Shown here one piece after another: positions 1 to 7,454 of a stretch of 7,488 nt of DNA. The first letter of the stretch is position 1. Each line of letters starts with the position of its first letter. This DNA is from Methanobacterium sp. Its GTDB lineage: Archaea; Methanobacteriota; Methanobacteria; Methanobacteriales; Methanobacteriaceae. The position numbers and the translations under genes were made by a program. The stretch is from NCBI GenBank assembly GCA_003162115.1, contig PMMV01000122.1, positions 20,685 to 28,172 on the forward strand. Direction: 5' to 3'. Below the pieces are notes generated by a model. The model worked only from the letters and a program-made list of their open reading frames with translations. It was not told the DNA's origin and made no database searches.

Positions 1-39
1 GTAAGAAGACGTTTTGCCTTTGCTGAAAAGGTTGAATAG
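1..39 (+). CDS. C-terminal end of an upstream gene (partial)
   Basis: Frame 1 is open from the first base and stops with TAG at 37-39, giving a 12-residue tail rich in Arg and Phe (VRRRFAFAEKVE). Frame 2 has a stop at 2-4 and frame 3 stops at 24-26. Frame 1 is therefore the only one that is open from the edge and ends well before comB, with a 53-base gap. The fragment is too short to assign a family, and its being coding at all is an inference from gene spacing. Confidence 0.4.
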   Translation, partial: VRRRFAFAEKVE

Positions 40-59
40 ATTCCTAAGGATTTTAAGAC

Positions 60-85
60 TTTTTTTTCTTTAATTCTATTTTTGG
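60..85 (+). terminator. T-tract, possible terminator of the upstream gene
   Basis: A run of eight T (60-67) is followed by further T-rich sequence up to the comB Shine-Dalgarno site. Archaeal RNA polymerase terminates at such U-tracts without needing a hairpin. The tract lies only about 25 bases before the comB start, so termination here would be partial or comB would need its own start site, and no clear TATA box is visible in the gap. Confidence 0.35.
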
Positions 86-92
86 TGTTGTA

Positions 93-764
93 ATGAAGGT
101 TTCACTGAGCTTTGACAAATCATATTCTGAAGATGTTGCTATTTTGGTAGATGTCCTACGGGCCAGCACCACTATAACAGTTGCAATGGAGAATTTCAGC
201 ACCATAATACCAGTGAAAAATATTGAAGAAGCTGAAAAACTTGCTAAAAAATATGATGCAGTACTAGCGGGTGAAAGGAGAGGAGCAGCTATAGAAGGGT
301 TTGATACCGGAAATTCCCCTGTAGAAATCTCCAAATTCATGGGAGACGTTCTAGTGATAACCACTAGTAACGGGACCAGAATATTGGACGGAATGAAAGC
401 AAAAGCCGTGATAGGTTCATTTATAAATGCAAAAGCAGTTGCTAACATGGCAATGGAACTTGCAAACAGCCATATAGAAGTTGTGATGGCCGGAGTGGAA
501 GGTAAATTCGCAATTGAAGATTTTTTAGGTGCTGGGGAAATAATAGGATATTTAAAGCAATGCGATCTCGATGAAATGGCCCTTGCATCTTATATGTCTT
601 CACGCGACAAAGACATGGTAAAAAAAGCAGTTAAAAACTCCACATCAGCTCTTAAACTCGGTGAACTGGGACTTACAGGTGATGTTGATTTCTGTCTCAG
701 ACGAAATATATATGACTCAGTTCCAGTATATGAAAAGGGAAGAATAAAAGGAAATAAATATTAA
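93..764 (+). CDS. comB: 2-phosphosulfolactate phosphatase (ComB)
   Basis: This 223-residue protein matches ComB, the Mg-dependent phosphatase that converts (R)-2-phospho-3-sulfolactate to 3-sulfolactate. That is the second step of phosphoenolpyruvate-dependent coenzyme M synthesis in the methanogen cytoplasm. Family hallmarks are visible in order: DVLRASTTI at residues 20-28, AGERRG at 59-64, GFDTGNSP at 69-76 and TTSNGT at 90-95. Length is close to what I recall for archaeal ComB, and the reading frame looks intact. The start at 93 is supported by GGTG at 84-87, five bases upstream, complementary to the archaeal 16S 3' end. It may be cotranscribed with the gene ending at 39, although a T-tract lies between them. 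A T-run at 814-819 follows. ComB homologues also occur in some bacteria, but the surrounding genes support a methanogen. Confidence 0.93.
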   Translation: MKVSLSFDKSYSEDVAILVDVLRASTTITVAMENFSTIIPVKNIEEAEKLAKKYDAVLAGERRGAAIEGFDTGNSPVEISKFMGDVLVITTSNGTRILDGMKAKAVIGSFINAKAVANMAMELANSHIEVVMAGVEGKFAIEDFLGAGEIIGYLKQCDLDEMALASYMSSRDKDMVKKAVKNSTSALKLGELGLTGDVDFCLRRNIYDSVPVYEKGRIKGNKY

Positions 765-802
765 GTATTATTAATTTGGGATATTACTATTGATTATTTT
801 AG

Positions 803-819
803 TTATACTTTAATTTTTT
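803..819 (+). terminator. T-rich terminator after comB
   Basis: About 40 to 55 bases past the comB stop there is a T-rich stretch ending in six T (814-819), with no stable GC hairpin. This fits archaeal U-tract termination. It lies just before the TATA-like element of the next gene, which suggests that the two genes are separate transcription units. Confidence 0.4.
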
Positions 820-831
820 CACGAGTTTATT

Positions 832-843
832 AAGTATATTATC
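832..843 (+). promoter_or_regulatory. TATA-like promoter of the TraB-family gene
   Basis: The sequence AAGTATATTATC resembles an archaeal TATA box. A start site about 25 bases downstream of its centre would fall near 862. That leaves a short leader of roughly 17 bases containing the Shine-Dalgarno GAGGA at 870-874 before the ATG at 879. The geometry is consistent, but promoters in AT-rich DNA are easily over-called. Confidence 0.4.
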
Positions 844-878
844 TAAAATCAGAATCTAAATTAAATAGCGAGGATCAA

Positions 879-1577
879 ATGGCACCAGAAAATTTAAAGA
901 TAATAGGTACAGCCCATGTATCAAAAGAAAGTATTGAAGAGGTTAAAGAAGCCATAATTACACATCAACCCGATGTTGTGGCTGTGGAATTAGATATTAA
1001 TCGTTACCAGAATATGATAGCTGAAAAAAATGGACAAGAGAAACAGAATGTTAATATAAGGGAAGTCATTAAAGGCGATAAACTGAGCATTTTCCTTGTA
1101 AGCATGTTCCTTTCCTATCTTCAGAGAAAAATCGGAGACGATATGGGAGTTAAGCCCGGTTCAGAAATGCTTGCAGCTATAGAGACAGCAGAAGAAATTG
1201 GTGCTAAGGTAGCGCTAATAGATAGAGATATTAGTATAACACTCAAACGAGCTCTTAACAAGATGACCTTCTTTGAAAAAGCCAAATTTGTATATGGAAT
1301 ATTAGCATCATTTTTCAGCAAAGAAGAAATAGATGATGTTGAAAGTATTAAAGATGGTGACACACTCAATGAAGTTATGGAATATTTTAAGAAAATGTCA
1401 CCAAAAGCATATGACGTACTTGTAACAGAAAGGGATGCCTACATGGCACACATGCTCCAAGATATAAATGATGAAAATGTTGTGGTAGTAGTGGGAGCAG
1501 GACATAAAAGGGGAATCTCAGAGTACATGGATCATCCAGAAAAAATTCCCCCAATAGAAGAGGTTTTAACAGTATAG
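879..1577 (+). CDS. TraB/PrgY-family protein, short form without membrane region
   Basis: This 232-residue protein carries the TraB domain, related to Enterococcus PrgY/TraB (pheromone shutdown) and eukaryotic TRABD. Visible signatures are GTAHVS (residues 10-15), VELD (36-39), GVKPGSEM (90-97), IDRDI (114-118), a TERD..M segment near 183-189 and the terminal GAGH (206-209). The conserved His13, Glu37 and His209 fit the proposed metal-dependent, TIKI-like hydrolase fold. The biochemical role of archaeal members is unknown to me. Many prokaryotic TraB proteins are near 380-400 residues with a C-terminal membrane region. This one stops shortly after GAGH, and the following DNA shows no coding remnant, so it is probably a soluble stand-alone domain. 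Shine-Dalgarno GAGGA at 870-874 supports the start. It appears monocistronic, with its own TATA-like element and a long AT-rich gap after it. Confidence 0.85.
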   Translation: MAPENLKIIGTAHVSKESIEEVKEAIITHQPDVVAVELDINRYQNMIAEKNGQEKQNVNIREVIKGDKLSIFLVSMFLSYLQRKIGDDMGVKPGSEMLAAIETAEEIGAKVALIDRDISITLKRALNKMTFFEKAKFVYGILASFFSKEEIDDVESIKDGDTLNEVMEYFKKMSPKAYDVLVTERDAYMAHMLQDINDENVVVVVGAGHKRGISEYMDHPEKIPPIEEVLTV

Positions 1578-1902
1578 AAGTACTAAAAACTTATTTCTGA
1601 CAATCCCCAATTTATATTTATCCACTGTTAATACTATCTTTGTATTCTAAAAAACTTGAATAAACTTATAAAATTCATTTACGTATTATTAATCCTTTTT
1701 TACTTCATTTATACTTGAATTTAAATATTTTTATAAACTTTCTATTCAATGATAGGATTAAGTACAAAATATTATCTTAGAATATTTCAGAAACAAAACT
1801 TTCATGATTTCGTATATTTTTAGGATAATATATTATAATTACAAAAACAGAAAATGAATAAATTAAAAGTTTTCAGGTTTGTAAGATTATGAGAGTGTAA
1901 TA
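1578..1902. other. 325-base AT-rich intergenic region
   Basis: No open frame of useful length or recognisable RNA gene is seen here. The left part holds T-rich stretches that could end the TraB transcript (a T6 run at 1696-1701, another T-rich patch to about 1733). The right part holds a TATA-like element (about 1828-1840) for the next operon. The motif ACTTGAAT followed closely by TTATAAA occurs twice (from 1654 and from 1713) with different spacing. This may be chance in such AT-rich DNA. Confidence 0.6.
1828..1840 (+). promoter_or_regulatory. TATA-like promoter of the DUF1922-GTPase operon
   Basis: AATATATTATAAT is the most TATA-like stretch before the small zinc-ribbon gene. A start site near 1860 would leave a leader of about 40 bases. 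The surrounding DNA is very AT-rich and a second candidate (GTATATTTTT near 1812) cannot be excluded. Confidence 0.35.
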
Positions 1903-2127
1903 ATGTACATCATTTTTAGATGCGATTGTGGACGTGCAGTATACTCCAAAGAAGGTGTAGCCAGTAAAAAATGTGTTTGCGGTAAAAACCTTAAAGTCAA
2001 AGAAAGGCGAATTATAGCCATGGTTGAAGAAGCAGATAAAGCTTCAGATATGGTTAGGGAACTTCAAGAAGAGAAATATGGCGGTGCATACTTCACAACT
2101 GCTGATAAAATTCCTAATAAACGTTAA
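1903..2127 (+). CDS. DUF1922 small zinc-ribbon-like protein
   Basis: This 74-residue protein matches the DUF1922 family, for which I recall the NMR structure of M. thermautotrophicus MTH1184 as the type member. It has two C-x-C pairs, Cys7/Cys9 and Cys24/Cys26, each followed by Gly, forming a compact rubredoxin-like or zinc-ribbon knuckle. A basic stretch (KVKERR, residues 32-37), a short helix-forming acidic segment and the conserved LQEEKYGG region (54-61) follow. Function is unknown; such mini-ribbons often bind RNA or a partner protein, but nothing here proves that. The start is supported by the family-typical N-terminus [10 protein letters not shown]. Upstream GAGAGTG (1891-1897) is only a weak Shine-Dalgarno match. 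The stop lies 25 bases before the GTPBP1-like GTPase, so the two are very likely cotranscribed. Confidence 0.88.
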   Translation: MYIIFRCDCGRAVYSKEGVASKKCVCGKNLKVKERRIIAMVEEADKASDMVRELQEEKYGGAYFTTADKIPNKR

Positions 2128-2152
2128 AGATTTCTAATCAAAAACCGGTATC

Positions 2153-3742
2153 ATGACAGATAATATCTACGATATCACTAAATATGGAGAAAGGAATAAT
2201 ATCGAATTTAAAGAGAATCTTAACGTAGATTATCATCTAAAAAAAGACCGAAAGCAACATCTTGCATCCCAAATGAAGTACAGGATGGAGAAAGGTGACG
2301 GAGAAGCTATTTATTTTATTGGTGTTCATGATGAAGGCCATTTAATTGGGCTGCCCGAATCAGAATATGATGAATCAATTTTTGTTCTTGAAAGTATAGC
2401 AATTGAAATTGGTGCTGAAATTTTAGAACTTGAAAAACATTCTGCCAAGCATGGAAGTGTAGCAAAGGTCAGGATTGGAAAATCCCAAAAAAATAAAAAA
2501 AAGCATTTGCTCGTAGGCGTTGCTGGACATGTAGATCATGGTAAAAGCACACTGGTTGGTACATTGACCACCGGTTCTCTTGACAATGGATCAGGGCAAA
2601 CAAGAATATTTCTTGACGTTCAAAAACATGAAATAGAAAGAGGATTGTCTGCAGACCTTTCATTTGCTGTTTATGGATTCTCCAATGATAATCCTGTAAG
2701 GGTCAAAAATCCATTGAAAAAAAAAGAAAAGTCAAAATTAGTGGAAGAATGTGACAAAGTGGTTTCCTTTGTTGATACTGTAGGACATGAACCTTGGTTG
2801 CGTACAACCATAAGGGGAATTGTAGGTCAAAAGCTTAATTATGGCCTGCTTACAATTGCAGCAGATCAAGGACCCACCCACATAACTAAAGAACATTTGG
2901 GTATAATTCTTGCAATGGAACTGCCAGTAATAGTTGCAATGACCAAAATTGACGTTGTAACAGCTGATAAGGTCATCGAAGTTCAACAGAAAATATTCGA
3001 TCTCCTGAAACTTGTTGGAAGAATTCCATACATGATAAAATCGATTAAGGATGCAGATATTGTTGCAGAAAACATGAATCACCACATAGTCCCTGTTGTT
3101 AAGGTTTCACCTGTAACAGGAGAAGGTTTAGATCTTCTTGACAGGTTGTTTTTGAAGTTAAAAATACCTTCCAATGGTAAAGAATTGAAAAAACCTTTTA
3201 TGATGTACATAGACAAAATTTACTCTGTCCTTGGTGTTGGGACTGTTGTTAGCGGTACTATTAGACAGGGAAAAGTCAAAAAAGGTGATAAACTTAGATT
3301 AGGCCCTACAGGTACTGGGCAGTTCATTGAAACCAGTTCAAAGTCCATGGAAATGCATCATTATAAAAAAGATGTTGCAGAAACCGGAGATGTTGTTGGA
3401 ATTTCAATAACTGGATTGGATGTGGCTGATATTAAACGTGGAATGATTCTTTGCAGTCCAAAATATCCTGCATTGAGCGTTAGAGAATTTGAAGCTGATG
3501 TAGCAATATTAGTACATTCCACCACTATTAAAAGTGGATATGAATGTATAGCCCACATAGAAACAATTGCAGAAACTATGACATTTGAACCCCTTGACAG
3601 TGAATATATGTCAGCTGGAGATACAGGAAAAATTAAGATGACTTTTAAATACCGTCCATGCTGTATCAGAGAGGGTCAAAAACTAATATTCCGTGAAGGC
3701 CGCAGTAAAGGAGTTGGTACTGTAATCCGTATCATTAAATAA
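2153..3742 (+). CDS. GTPBP1-like translational GTPase
   Basis: This 529-residue protein matches the GTPBP1/GTPBP2 branch of the EF-Tu/EF-1A/eRF3 superfamily over its whole length. An N-terminal domain (about 1-110) is joined by a Lys-rich linker (113-117) to the G domain. The G domain has P-loop GHVDHGKST (125-133), DTVGH (208-212, with the usual catalytic-type His212), TKID (264-267, in place of NKxD) and SPVTGEG (319-325). Two beta-barrel domains follow, including [12 protein letters not shown] and a C-terminal [12 protein letters not shown] segment that closely resembles human GTPBP1. Mammalian homologues act on stalled ribosomes and mRNA turnover, so a role in ribosome rescue or aminoacyl-tRNA delivery is a reasonable inference but unproven in archaea. 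In-frame TAA at 2135-2137 makes 2153 the only upstream start; its Shine-Dalgarno is weak (CCGGT). It sits second in an operon with DUF1922 and converges on the TtuA-like gene. Confidence 0.92.
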   Translation: MTDNIYDITKYGERNNIEFKENLNVDYHLKKDRKQHLASQMKYRMEKGDGEAIYFIGVHDEGHLIGLPESEYDESIFVLESIAIEIGAEILELEKHSAKHGSVAKVRIGKSQKNKKKHLLVGVAGHVDHGKSTLVGTLTTGSLDNGSGQTRIFLDVQKHEIERGLSADLSFAVYGFSNDNPVRVKNPLKKKEKSKLVEECDKVVSFVDTVGHEPWLRTTIRGIVGQKLNYGLLTIAADQGPTHITKEHLGIILAMELPVIVAMTKIDVVTADKVIEVQQKIFDLLKLVGRIPYMIKSIKDADIVAENMNHHIVPVVKVSPVTGEGLDLLDRLFLKLKIPSNGKELKKPFMMYIDKIYSVLGVGTVVSGTIRQGKVKKGDKLRLGPTGTGQFIETSSKSMEMHHYKKDVAETGDVVGISITGLDVADIKRGMILCSPKYPALSVREFEADVAILVHSTTIKSGYECIAHIETIAETMTFEPLDSEYMSAGDTGKIKMTFKYRPCCIREGQKLIFREGRSKGVGTVIRIIK

Positions 3743-3772
3743 TCTAAATTTATTTATAGAACTTTATTAGAA

Positions 3773-3797
3773 TTTTTTAAACCAATTTTCATTTTTT
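3773..3797 (+). terminator. T-tracts ending the GTPase transcript
   Basis: Thirty bases past the GTPase stop, T6 (3773-3778), T4 (3786-3789) and T6 (3792-3797) follow in series, the last inside the 3' end of the convergent gene. This is a good archaeal U-tract terminator for the + strand. The - strand shows no comparable T-run in this 46-base gap, so transcripts of the converging gene may run into the GTPase 3' end. Confidence 0.5.
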
Positions 3798-4649
3798 ACT
3801 TAAATGATTTTTAATTTCTTCAACCATCTCACATGCCTTACATACATTTAGAGATGAAGGTTCACCGCAAAGTTTGCATTGTCCCATAATAATTGCTTTT
3901 TTTTGAAATTTAAATGTTTGAGAGAATGATTCTAGTATTGATAATTTGGTTCCCTTTCTTTTACCCTCCATTTGGTTGAGGTAATTCTTGACTTTAGCCC
4001 TTAGAGAACTTTGTGAGTATGGACATTCTGCAAAATGTACATCAACCTCATTCATCACTGCCCACATCCCAACATCCTTTTCTGGAATTTTCCATAGCGG
4101 TTTTATCCTGGGTACTAAATTCGGGTGTATTCTATCGAGTTTAGGCCCAAACTTTGAGAACCTCCTGAAATCCGCCTTAAAAACACTCATTAGAAAAGAT
4201 TGGATCTCATCGTCAAGGTTGTGTCCAGTTGCCACCTTATCAGCTCCTAATTCATTTGAAATTTTATTTAAAAGTTGTCTTCTGAACACTCCACAAGGTA
4301 TACATGCACTTTGGTATAAATCAGCTGTTTGGTCGAGTGTGAAACCAAACTCCTCCTTAAATGATCCCTCGACCAGTTCAACTCCAAGTTTAGTAGCATT
4401 AGCCCTAGCAGCATCTATGCCATTACTCCTGTATCCTATAATTCCTTCATCTATGGAAACAGCAACTAATTCGAAGTCAAATTCATCCATTAAGTTTACA
4501 AGGATATGGAGTGTTAAAACACTATCTTTTCCTCCAGAAAGTCCAATCACAATCCTATCATCTGGTTCTATTAGCTGATACTCTTGTATAACATCTCTAG
4601 CAGTGTTCATAATATATTTGTTGAACTTGTTAGGATCAAGTGGCTTCAT
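3789..4649 (-). CDS. TtuA/NcsA-like tRNA-thiolation family protein (TIGR00269 type)
   Basis: This 286-residue PP-loop ATPase belongs to the TtuA/Ncs6/NcsA group, which adenylates a tRNA uridine and exchanges oxygen for sulfur. The PP-loop SGGKDS is at 38-43 and a GHNLDDE motif at 142-148. Cys116, Cys119 and Cys209 have nearly the spacing of the three Cys that hold the [4Fe-4S] cluster in Thermus TtuA (130, 133, 222 as I recall). A C-terminal zinc finger is intact (Cys258, 261, 270, 273). The N-terminal zinc finger usual in this family is missing: the protein begins in the helix that follows it. An in-frame TAA at 4656-4658 excludes an upstream start. There is no Shine-Dalgarno, and a TATA-like element about 29 bases upstream suggests leaderless mRNA. 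The exact substrate (tRNA position 34, 54 or other) cannot be told from sequence. Confidence 0.87.
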   Translation of the reverse strand: MKPLDPNKFNKYIMNTARDVIQEYQLIEPDDRIVIGLSGGKDSVLTLHILVNLMDEFDFELVAVSIDEGIIGYRSNGIDAARANATKLGVELVEGSFKEEFGFTLDQTADLYQSACIPCGVFRRQLLNKISNELGADKVATGHNLDDEIQSFLMSVFKADFRRFSKFGPKLDRIHPNLVPRIKPLWKIPEKDVGMWAVMNEVDVHFAECPYSQSSLRAKVKNYLNQMEGKRKGTKLSILESFSQTFKFQKKAIIMGQCKLCGEPSSLNVCKACEMVEEIKNHLSKK

Positions 4650-4654
4650 AAAAA

Positions 4655-4662
4655 ATTATATG
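4655..4662 (+). promoter_or_regulatory. TATA-like box for leaderless MTH1187-family gene
   Basis: ATTATATG is centred about 27 bases before the ATG at 4686, which is the spacing expected between an archaeal TATA box and the transcription start. No Shine-Dalgarno precedes that ATG, so transcription probably starts at or next to the start codon. The box lies just outside the start codon of the divergent gene. Confidence 0.5.
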
Positions 4663-4674
4663 AAATCATAAACA

Positions 4675-4682
4675 TAAATAAA
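4675..4682 (-). promoter_or_regulatory. TATA-like box for leaderless TtuA-like gene
   Basis: Read on the - strand this is TTTATTTA, centred about 29 bases before the TtuA-like ATG at 4649. There is no Shine-Dalgarno for that gene. It overlaps the footprint expected for the opposite promoter, because the whole divergent gap is only 36 bases. Confidence 0.45.
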
Positions 4683-4685
4683 AGT

Positions 4686-4988
4686 ATGATAACTGCTGAA
4701 CTAACAATAATTCCAATTGGAACCTCTGGAACCAGTTTGAGTAAGTATGTAGCAGCAGCTGTAGCTGCGCTAGATAGTGATGGAATCAAATATGAATTAA
4801 CCGGTATGGGAACTCTATTAGAGTCCGATGATCTGGAAAAAATTTTTAATGCCATCAAAACAGCTCATGAAGCTGTTTTTAATACTGGGGCTGAGAGGGT
4901 TGCTACAAGCATAAAAATAGATGAAAGAAGGGATGAAGACAGAACAATTAAAGATAAAGTTTCTTCAGTAACTCAAAGACTCAAATAA
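4686..4988 (+). CDS. MTH1187-family thiamine-binding protein (DUF77)
   Basis: This 100-residue protein matches the MTH1187/YkoF-type thiamine-binding family (DUF77, TIGR00106). Family features are the N-terminal strand [12 protein letters not shown] (residues 2-13), [10 protein letters not shown] (16-25), the [11 protein letters not shown] segment (36-46), and the C-terminal [15 protein letters not shown] stretch. Members form a ferredoxin-like fold that assembles into tetramers and bind thiamine or a related small molecule; the physiological role in archaea is not settled. The start at 4686 is chosen because it matches the family N-terminus. The same frame is open back to 4584, but that extension would overlap the divergent gene and looks unlike the family. 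There is no Shine-Dalgarno, so translation is likely leaderless. The gene ends in tandem stops (TAATAA). No + strand T-tract follows in the 36-base convergent gap, so its transcript may extend antisense into the aminotransferase gene. Confidence 0.9.
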   Translation: MITAELTIIPIGTSGTSLSKYVAAAVAALDSDGIKYELTGMGTLLESDDLEKIFNAIKTAHEAVFNTGAERVATSIKIDERRDEDRTIKDKVSSVTQRLK

Positions 4989-5001
4989 TAACTAAAATTG
5001 G

Positions 5002-5020
5002 AAAAAATAAATTAAAAAAA
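5002..5020 (-). terminator. T-tract terminator of the aminotransferase gene
   Basis: On the - strand, directly after the aminotransferase TAA, there is T7, AATTTA, then T6. This double T-tract without a hairpin is a typical archaeal terminator and fills most of the convergent gap with the MTH1187-family gene. Confidence 0.55.
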
Positions 5021-5024
5021 TAGT

Positions 5025-6125
<1,101 letters not shown>

Positions 6126-6214
6126 TCTTTTATCACCTTAATTAAAATCATCCATAACACTCAAATAATTCTAAATCATCATATTATGAAATCAAATTCC
6201 AATATTAGACATAA

Positions 6215-6228
6215 TTTTTATTTATATC
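6215..6228 (-). promoter_or_regulatory. TATA-like promoter of the aminotransferase gene
   Basis: Read on the - strand this is GATATAAATAAAAA, the best TATA match in the 235-base gap between the protease and the aminotransferase. A start about 25 bases further on would give a leader of roughly 70 bases containing the strong Shine-Dalgarno. The AT-rich context limits certainty. Confidence 0.35.
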
Positions 6229-6277
6229 AGATCATATTACTTAAAAACAAATTATTGATTATAAATTTCTCTATGTT

Positions 6278-6299
6278 AATTGAATTATAATATTCAATT
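6278..6299. repeat. Perfect 8-bp inverted repeat with 6-base loop
   Basis: AATTGAAT (6278-6285) and ATTCAATT (6292-6299) are exact reverse complements around TATAAT. It lies about 60-80 bases past the protease stop and about 50 bases beyond the aminotransferase TATA-like element. It could be a weak hairpin at the 3' end of the protease mRNA or an operator-type dyad for the aminotransferase. The arms contain only one G-C pair each, so chance is possible. Confidence 0.4.
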
Positions 6300-6360
6300 T
6301 CATATATAATATGTTCCTCATGGATTAGATTTGCATAAATTGTGTCAAATTTTGGAACTT

Positions 6361-7266
6361 CTACTGAAAAATCCTATATAAATTCTCCTTTTTATTCCAG
6401 AAAAGGATAGTAATCATCAATGCTGCCATAAGCATCAGAAATAATATCTCTGAGAAAGGATTAGATGAGTACGACGTGATCAGAGAAGGCAAATTTCCAA
6501 GCCCAGAATCTGTAGAGTTTAAAAAAAGTGCAACGAACATGTTATTTGCTATATGGGCACCCATAGCTGTTTCTAGACCGTTTTCACCTAGCACAATTAT
6601 TCCAAGCATCAAACCCAAAATCAGAGCAGATAAAACTATTTTGATACTCATTATAAGATTGGTGCCATTATAAAAGTGGATCAGACCAAATATCAAAGTA
6701 GTTATTATCAATGGGACAACAGGTTTCTTTGAAAGTAATCCAAATCCCTGCATTAAGTATCCTCTAAAGAATATTTCCTCAAAAGACGCTTGAATTGGAA
6801 ATACCAGCAGGCTTATAATTAAAAGGTATATAAAAGGAACTGGATTAAAGTTAAATGATAAACTGCCTTTATTAAAGATTATAGATACTAAGATAAACAC
6901 GGTCATTATGCCTGCCCATAATCCTGCACCCTTGAATATTCGAGTCCATTTTATATTTTTTCCAATATTGATAAGGGAAATAAACTGTTTTTTATGGATA
7001 AACCGTATACATAGGTAAAAAAGTAACATGAAGATCCCATAACTTATACCAACAATAATAAGGATTATCATTGGATTATTTAAAATATCAAACTGAGTAC
7101 TCAATAAAGTGGTTCTCAAACTTAAAAAATAGACCATCATTAGGAAAACAACTAAAAGAATAGATGCTAATATACCCCCAATAACAGTAATGCCAATGGT
7201 TAGAATGTAACTAACAATATTATTTTTTCCTTGAGCTGCATTATCCAAAAACCGTACATTAGACAT
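6361..7266 (-). CDS. CPBP-family intramembrane metalloprotease
   Basis: This 301-residue polytopic membrane protein matches the CPBP (CAAX protease and bacteriocin-processing, Abi/Rce1-like) family. The catalytic motifs are all present in order: EExxxR (Glu163, Glu164, Arg168), FxxxH (Phe193, His197) and HxxxN (His238, Asn242), consistent with a glutamate/metal-dependent protease active in the membrane. Hydrophobic segments are evident around residues 18-48, 65-90, 110-130, 143-160, 183-197, 208-226 and near the C-terminus (274-290). Archaeal substrates are unknown; the family includes prenyl-protein proteases and bacteriocin-immunity proteins, and prenyl-CAAX processing is unlikely to be assignable here. 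A good Shine-Dalgarno, GGAGAT on the - strand (7272-7277), supports the start. It lies 235 bases upstream of the aminotransferase on the same strand, with T-rich sequence (- strand, 6243-6250) between, so cotranscription is doubtful. Confidence 0.9.
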   Translation of the reverse strand: MSNVRFLDNAAQGKNNIVSYILTIGITVIGGILASILLVVFLMMVYFLSLRTTLLSTQFDILNNPMIILIIVGISYGIFMLLFYLCIRFIHKKQFISLINIGKNIKWTRIFKGAGLWAGIMTVFILVSIIFNKGSLSFNFNPVPFIYLLIISLLVFPIQASFEEIFFRGYLMQGFGLLSKKPVVPLIITTLIFGLIHFYNGTNLIMSIKIVLSALILGLMLGIIVLGENGLETAMGAHIANNMFVALFLNSTDSGLGNLPSLITSYSSNPFSEILFLMLMAALMITILFWNKKENLYRIFQ

Positions 7267-7339
7267 TTAATATCTCCAGTTATCTGAATTAAATAATTTA
7301 CATTTTAGATTATCAGTAATAATTATCTAATGAAGATTT

Positions 7340-7380
7340 AATAAATTTTTTTATAAACCTAATTTTATATATCTTATTTA
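7340..7380. promoter_or_regulatory. Divergent promoter region between the protease and the gene at 7455
   Basis: On the - strand TTTATAAAA (around 7349-7357) could serve the protease, placing its start near 7327 with a leader of about 60 bases. On the + strand TTTTATATATC (7363-7373) could serve the gene at 7455, with a start near 7392. Both are TATA-like and lie at plausible distances, but the region is almost pure A+T and exact boxes cannot be chosen. Confidence 0.35.
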
Positions 7381-7394
7381 TAATTTATGGAATG

Positions 7395-7437
7395 AAATCA
7401 TAATTGATTTAATAATTAACAATTCTTTAATTATTAA
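7395..7437. repeat. Two adjacent inverted repeats in the leader of the gene at 7455
   Basis: The first dyad is AAATCA (7395-7400) and TGATTT (7405-7410) around TAAT. The second is a perfect 11-bp inverted repeat, TTAATAATTAA (7409-7419) and TTAATTATTAA (7427-7437), around a 7-base loop. They overlap by two bases and end 17 bases before the ATG at 7455. They could be operator half-sites or RNA hairpins in the 5' leader. The 11-bp arms have no G-C pairs, so an RNA stem would be weak. Confidence 0.5.
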
Positions 7438-7454
7438 GGATTAAGGTCTGAAAA

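Noticed and set aside
53..448. Open frame of 131 codons on the - strand
   Set aside because: It lies opposite comB, whose motifs are unmistakable, and its Ser/Thr/Ile-rich translation matches no family I recognise.
1654..1736. Repeated ACTTGAAT followed by TTATAAA in the 325-base gap
   Set aside because: The two copies differ in internal spacing and surroundings, and the words are AT-rich. They do not form a convincing direct repeat or regulatory array.
1889..1900. Three-codon reading frame ATG AGA GTG TAA just before the DUF1922 gene
   Set aside because: Too short to judge, with no Shine-Dalgarno of its own. A minimal upstream frame of this size is expected by chance in AT-rich DNA.
1578..1902. 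Possible small RNA or riboswitch in the long gap
   Set aside because: No GC-containing stem, no conserved riboswitch core and no T-tract-ended independent unit could be made out by eye.
3988..4578. Open frame of 196 codons on the + strand
   Set aside because: It is antisense to the TtuA-like gene, which carries complete PP-loop and Cys motifs. The + frame has no recognisable domain or start signal.
4584..4685. 34-codon N-terminal extension of the MTH1187-family gene
   Set aside because: The extension overlaps the divergent TtuA-like gene and lacks family resemblance. The ATG at 4686 matches the family N-terminus and has a TATA-like box at leaderless distance.
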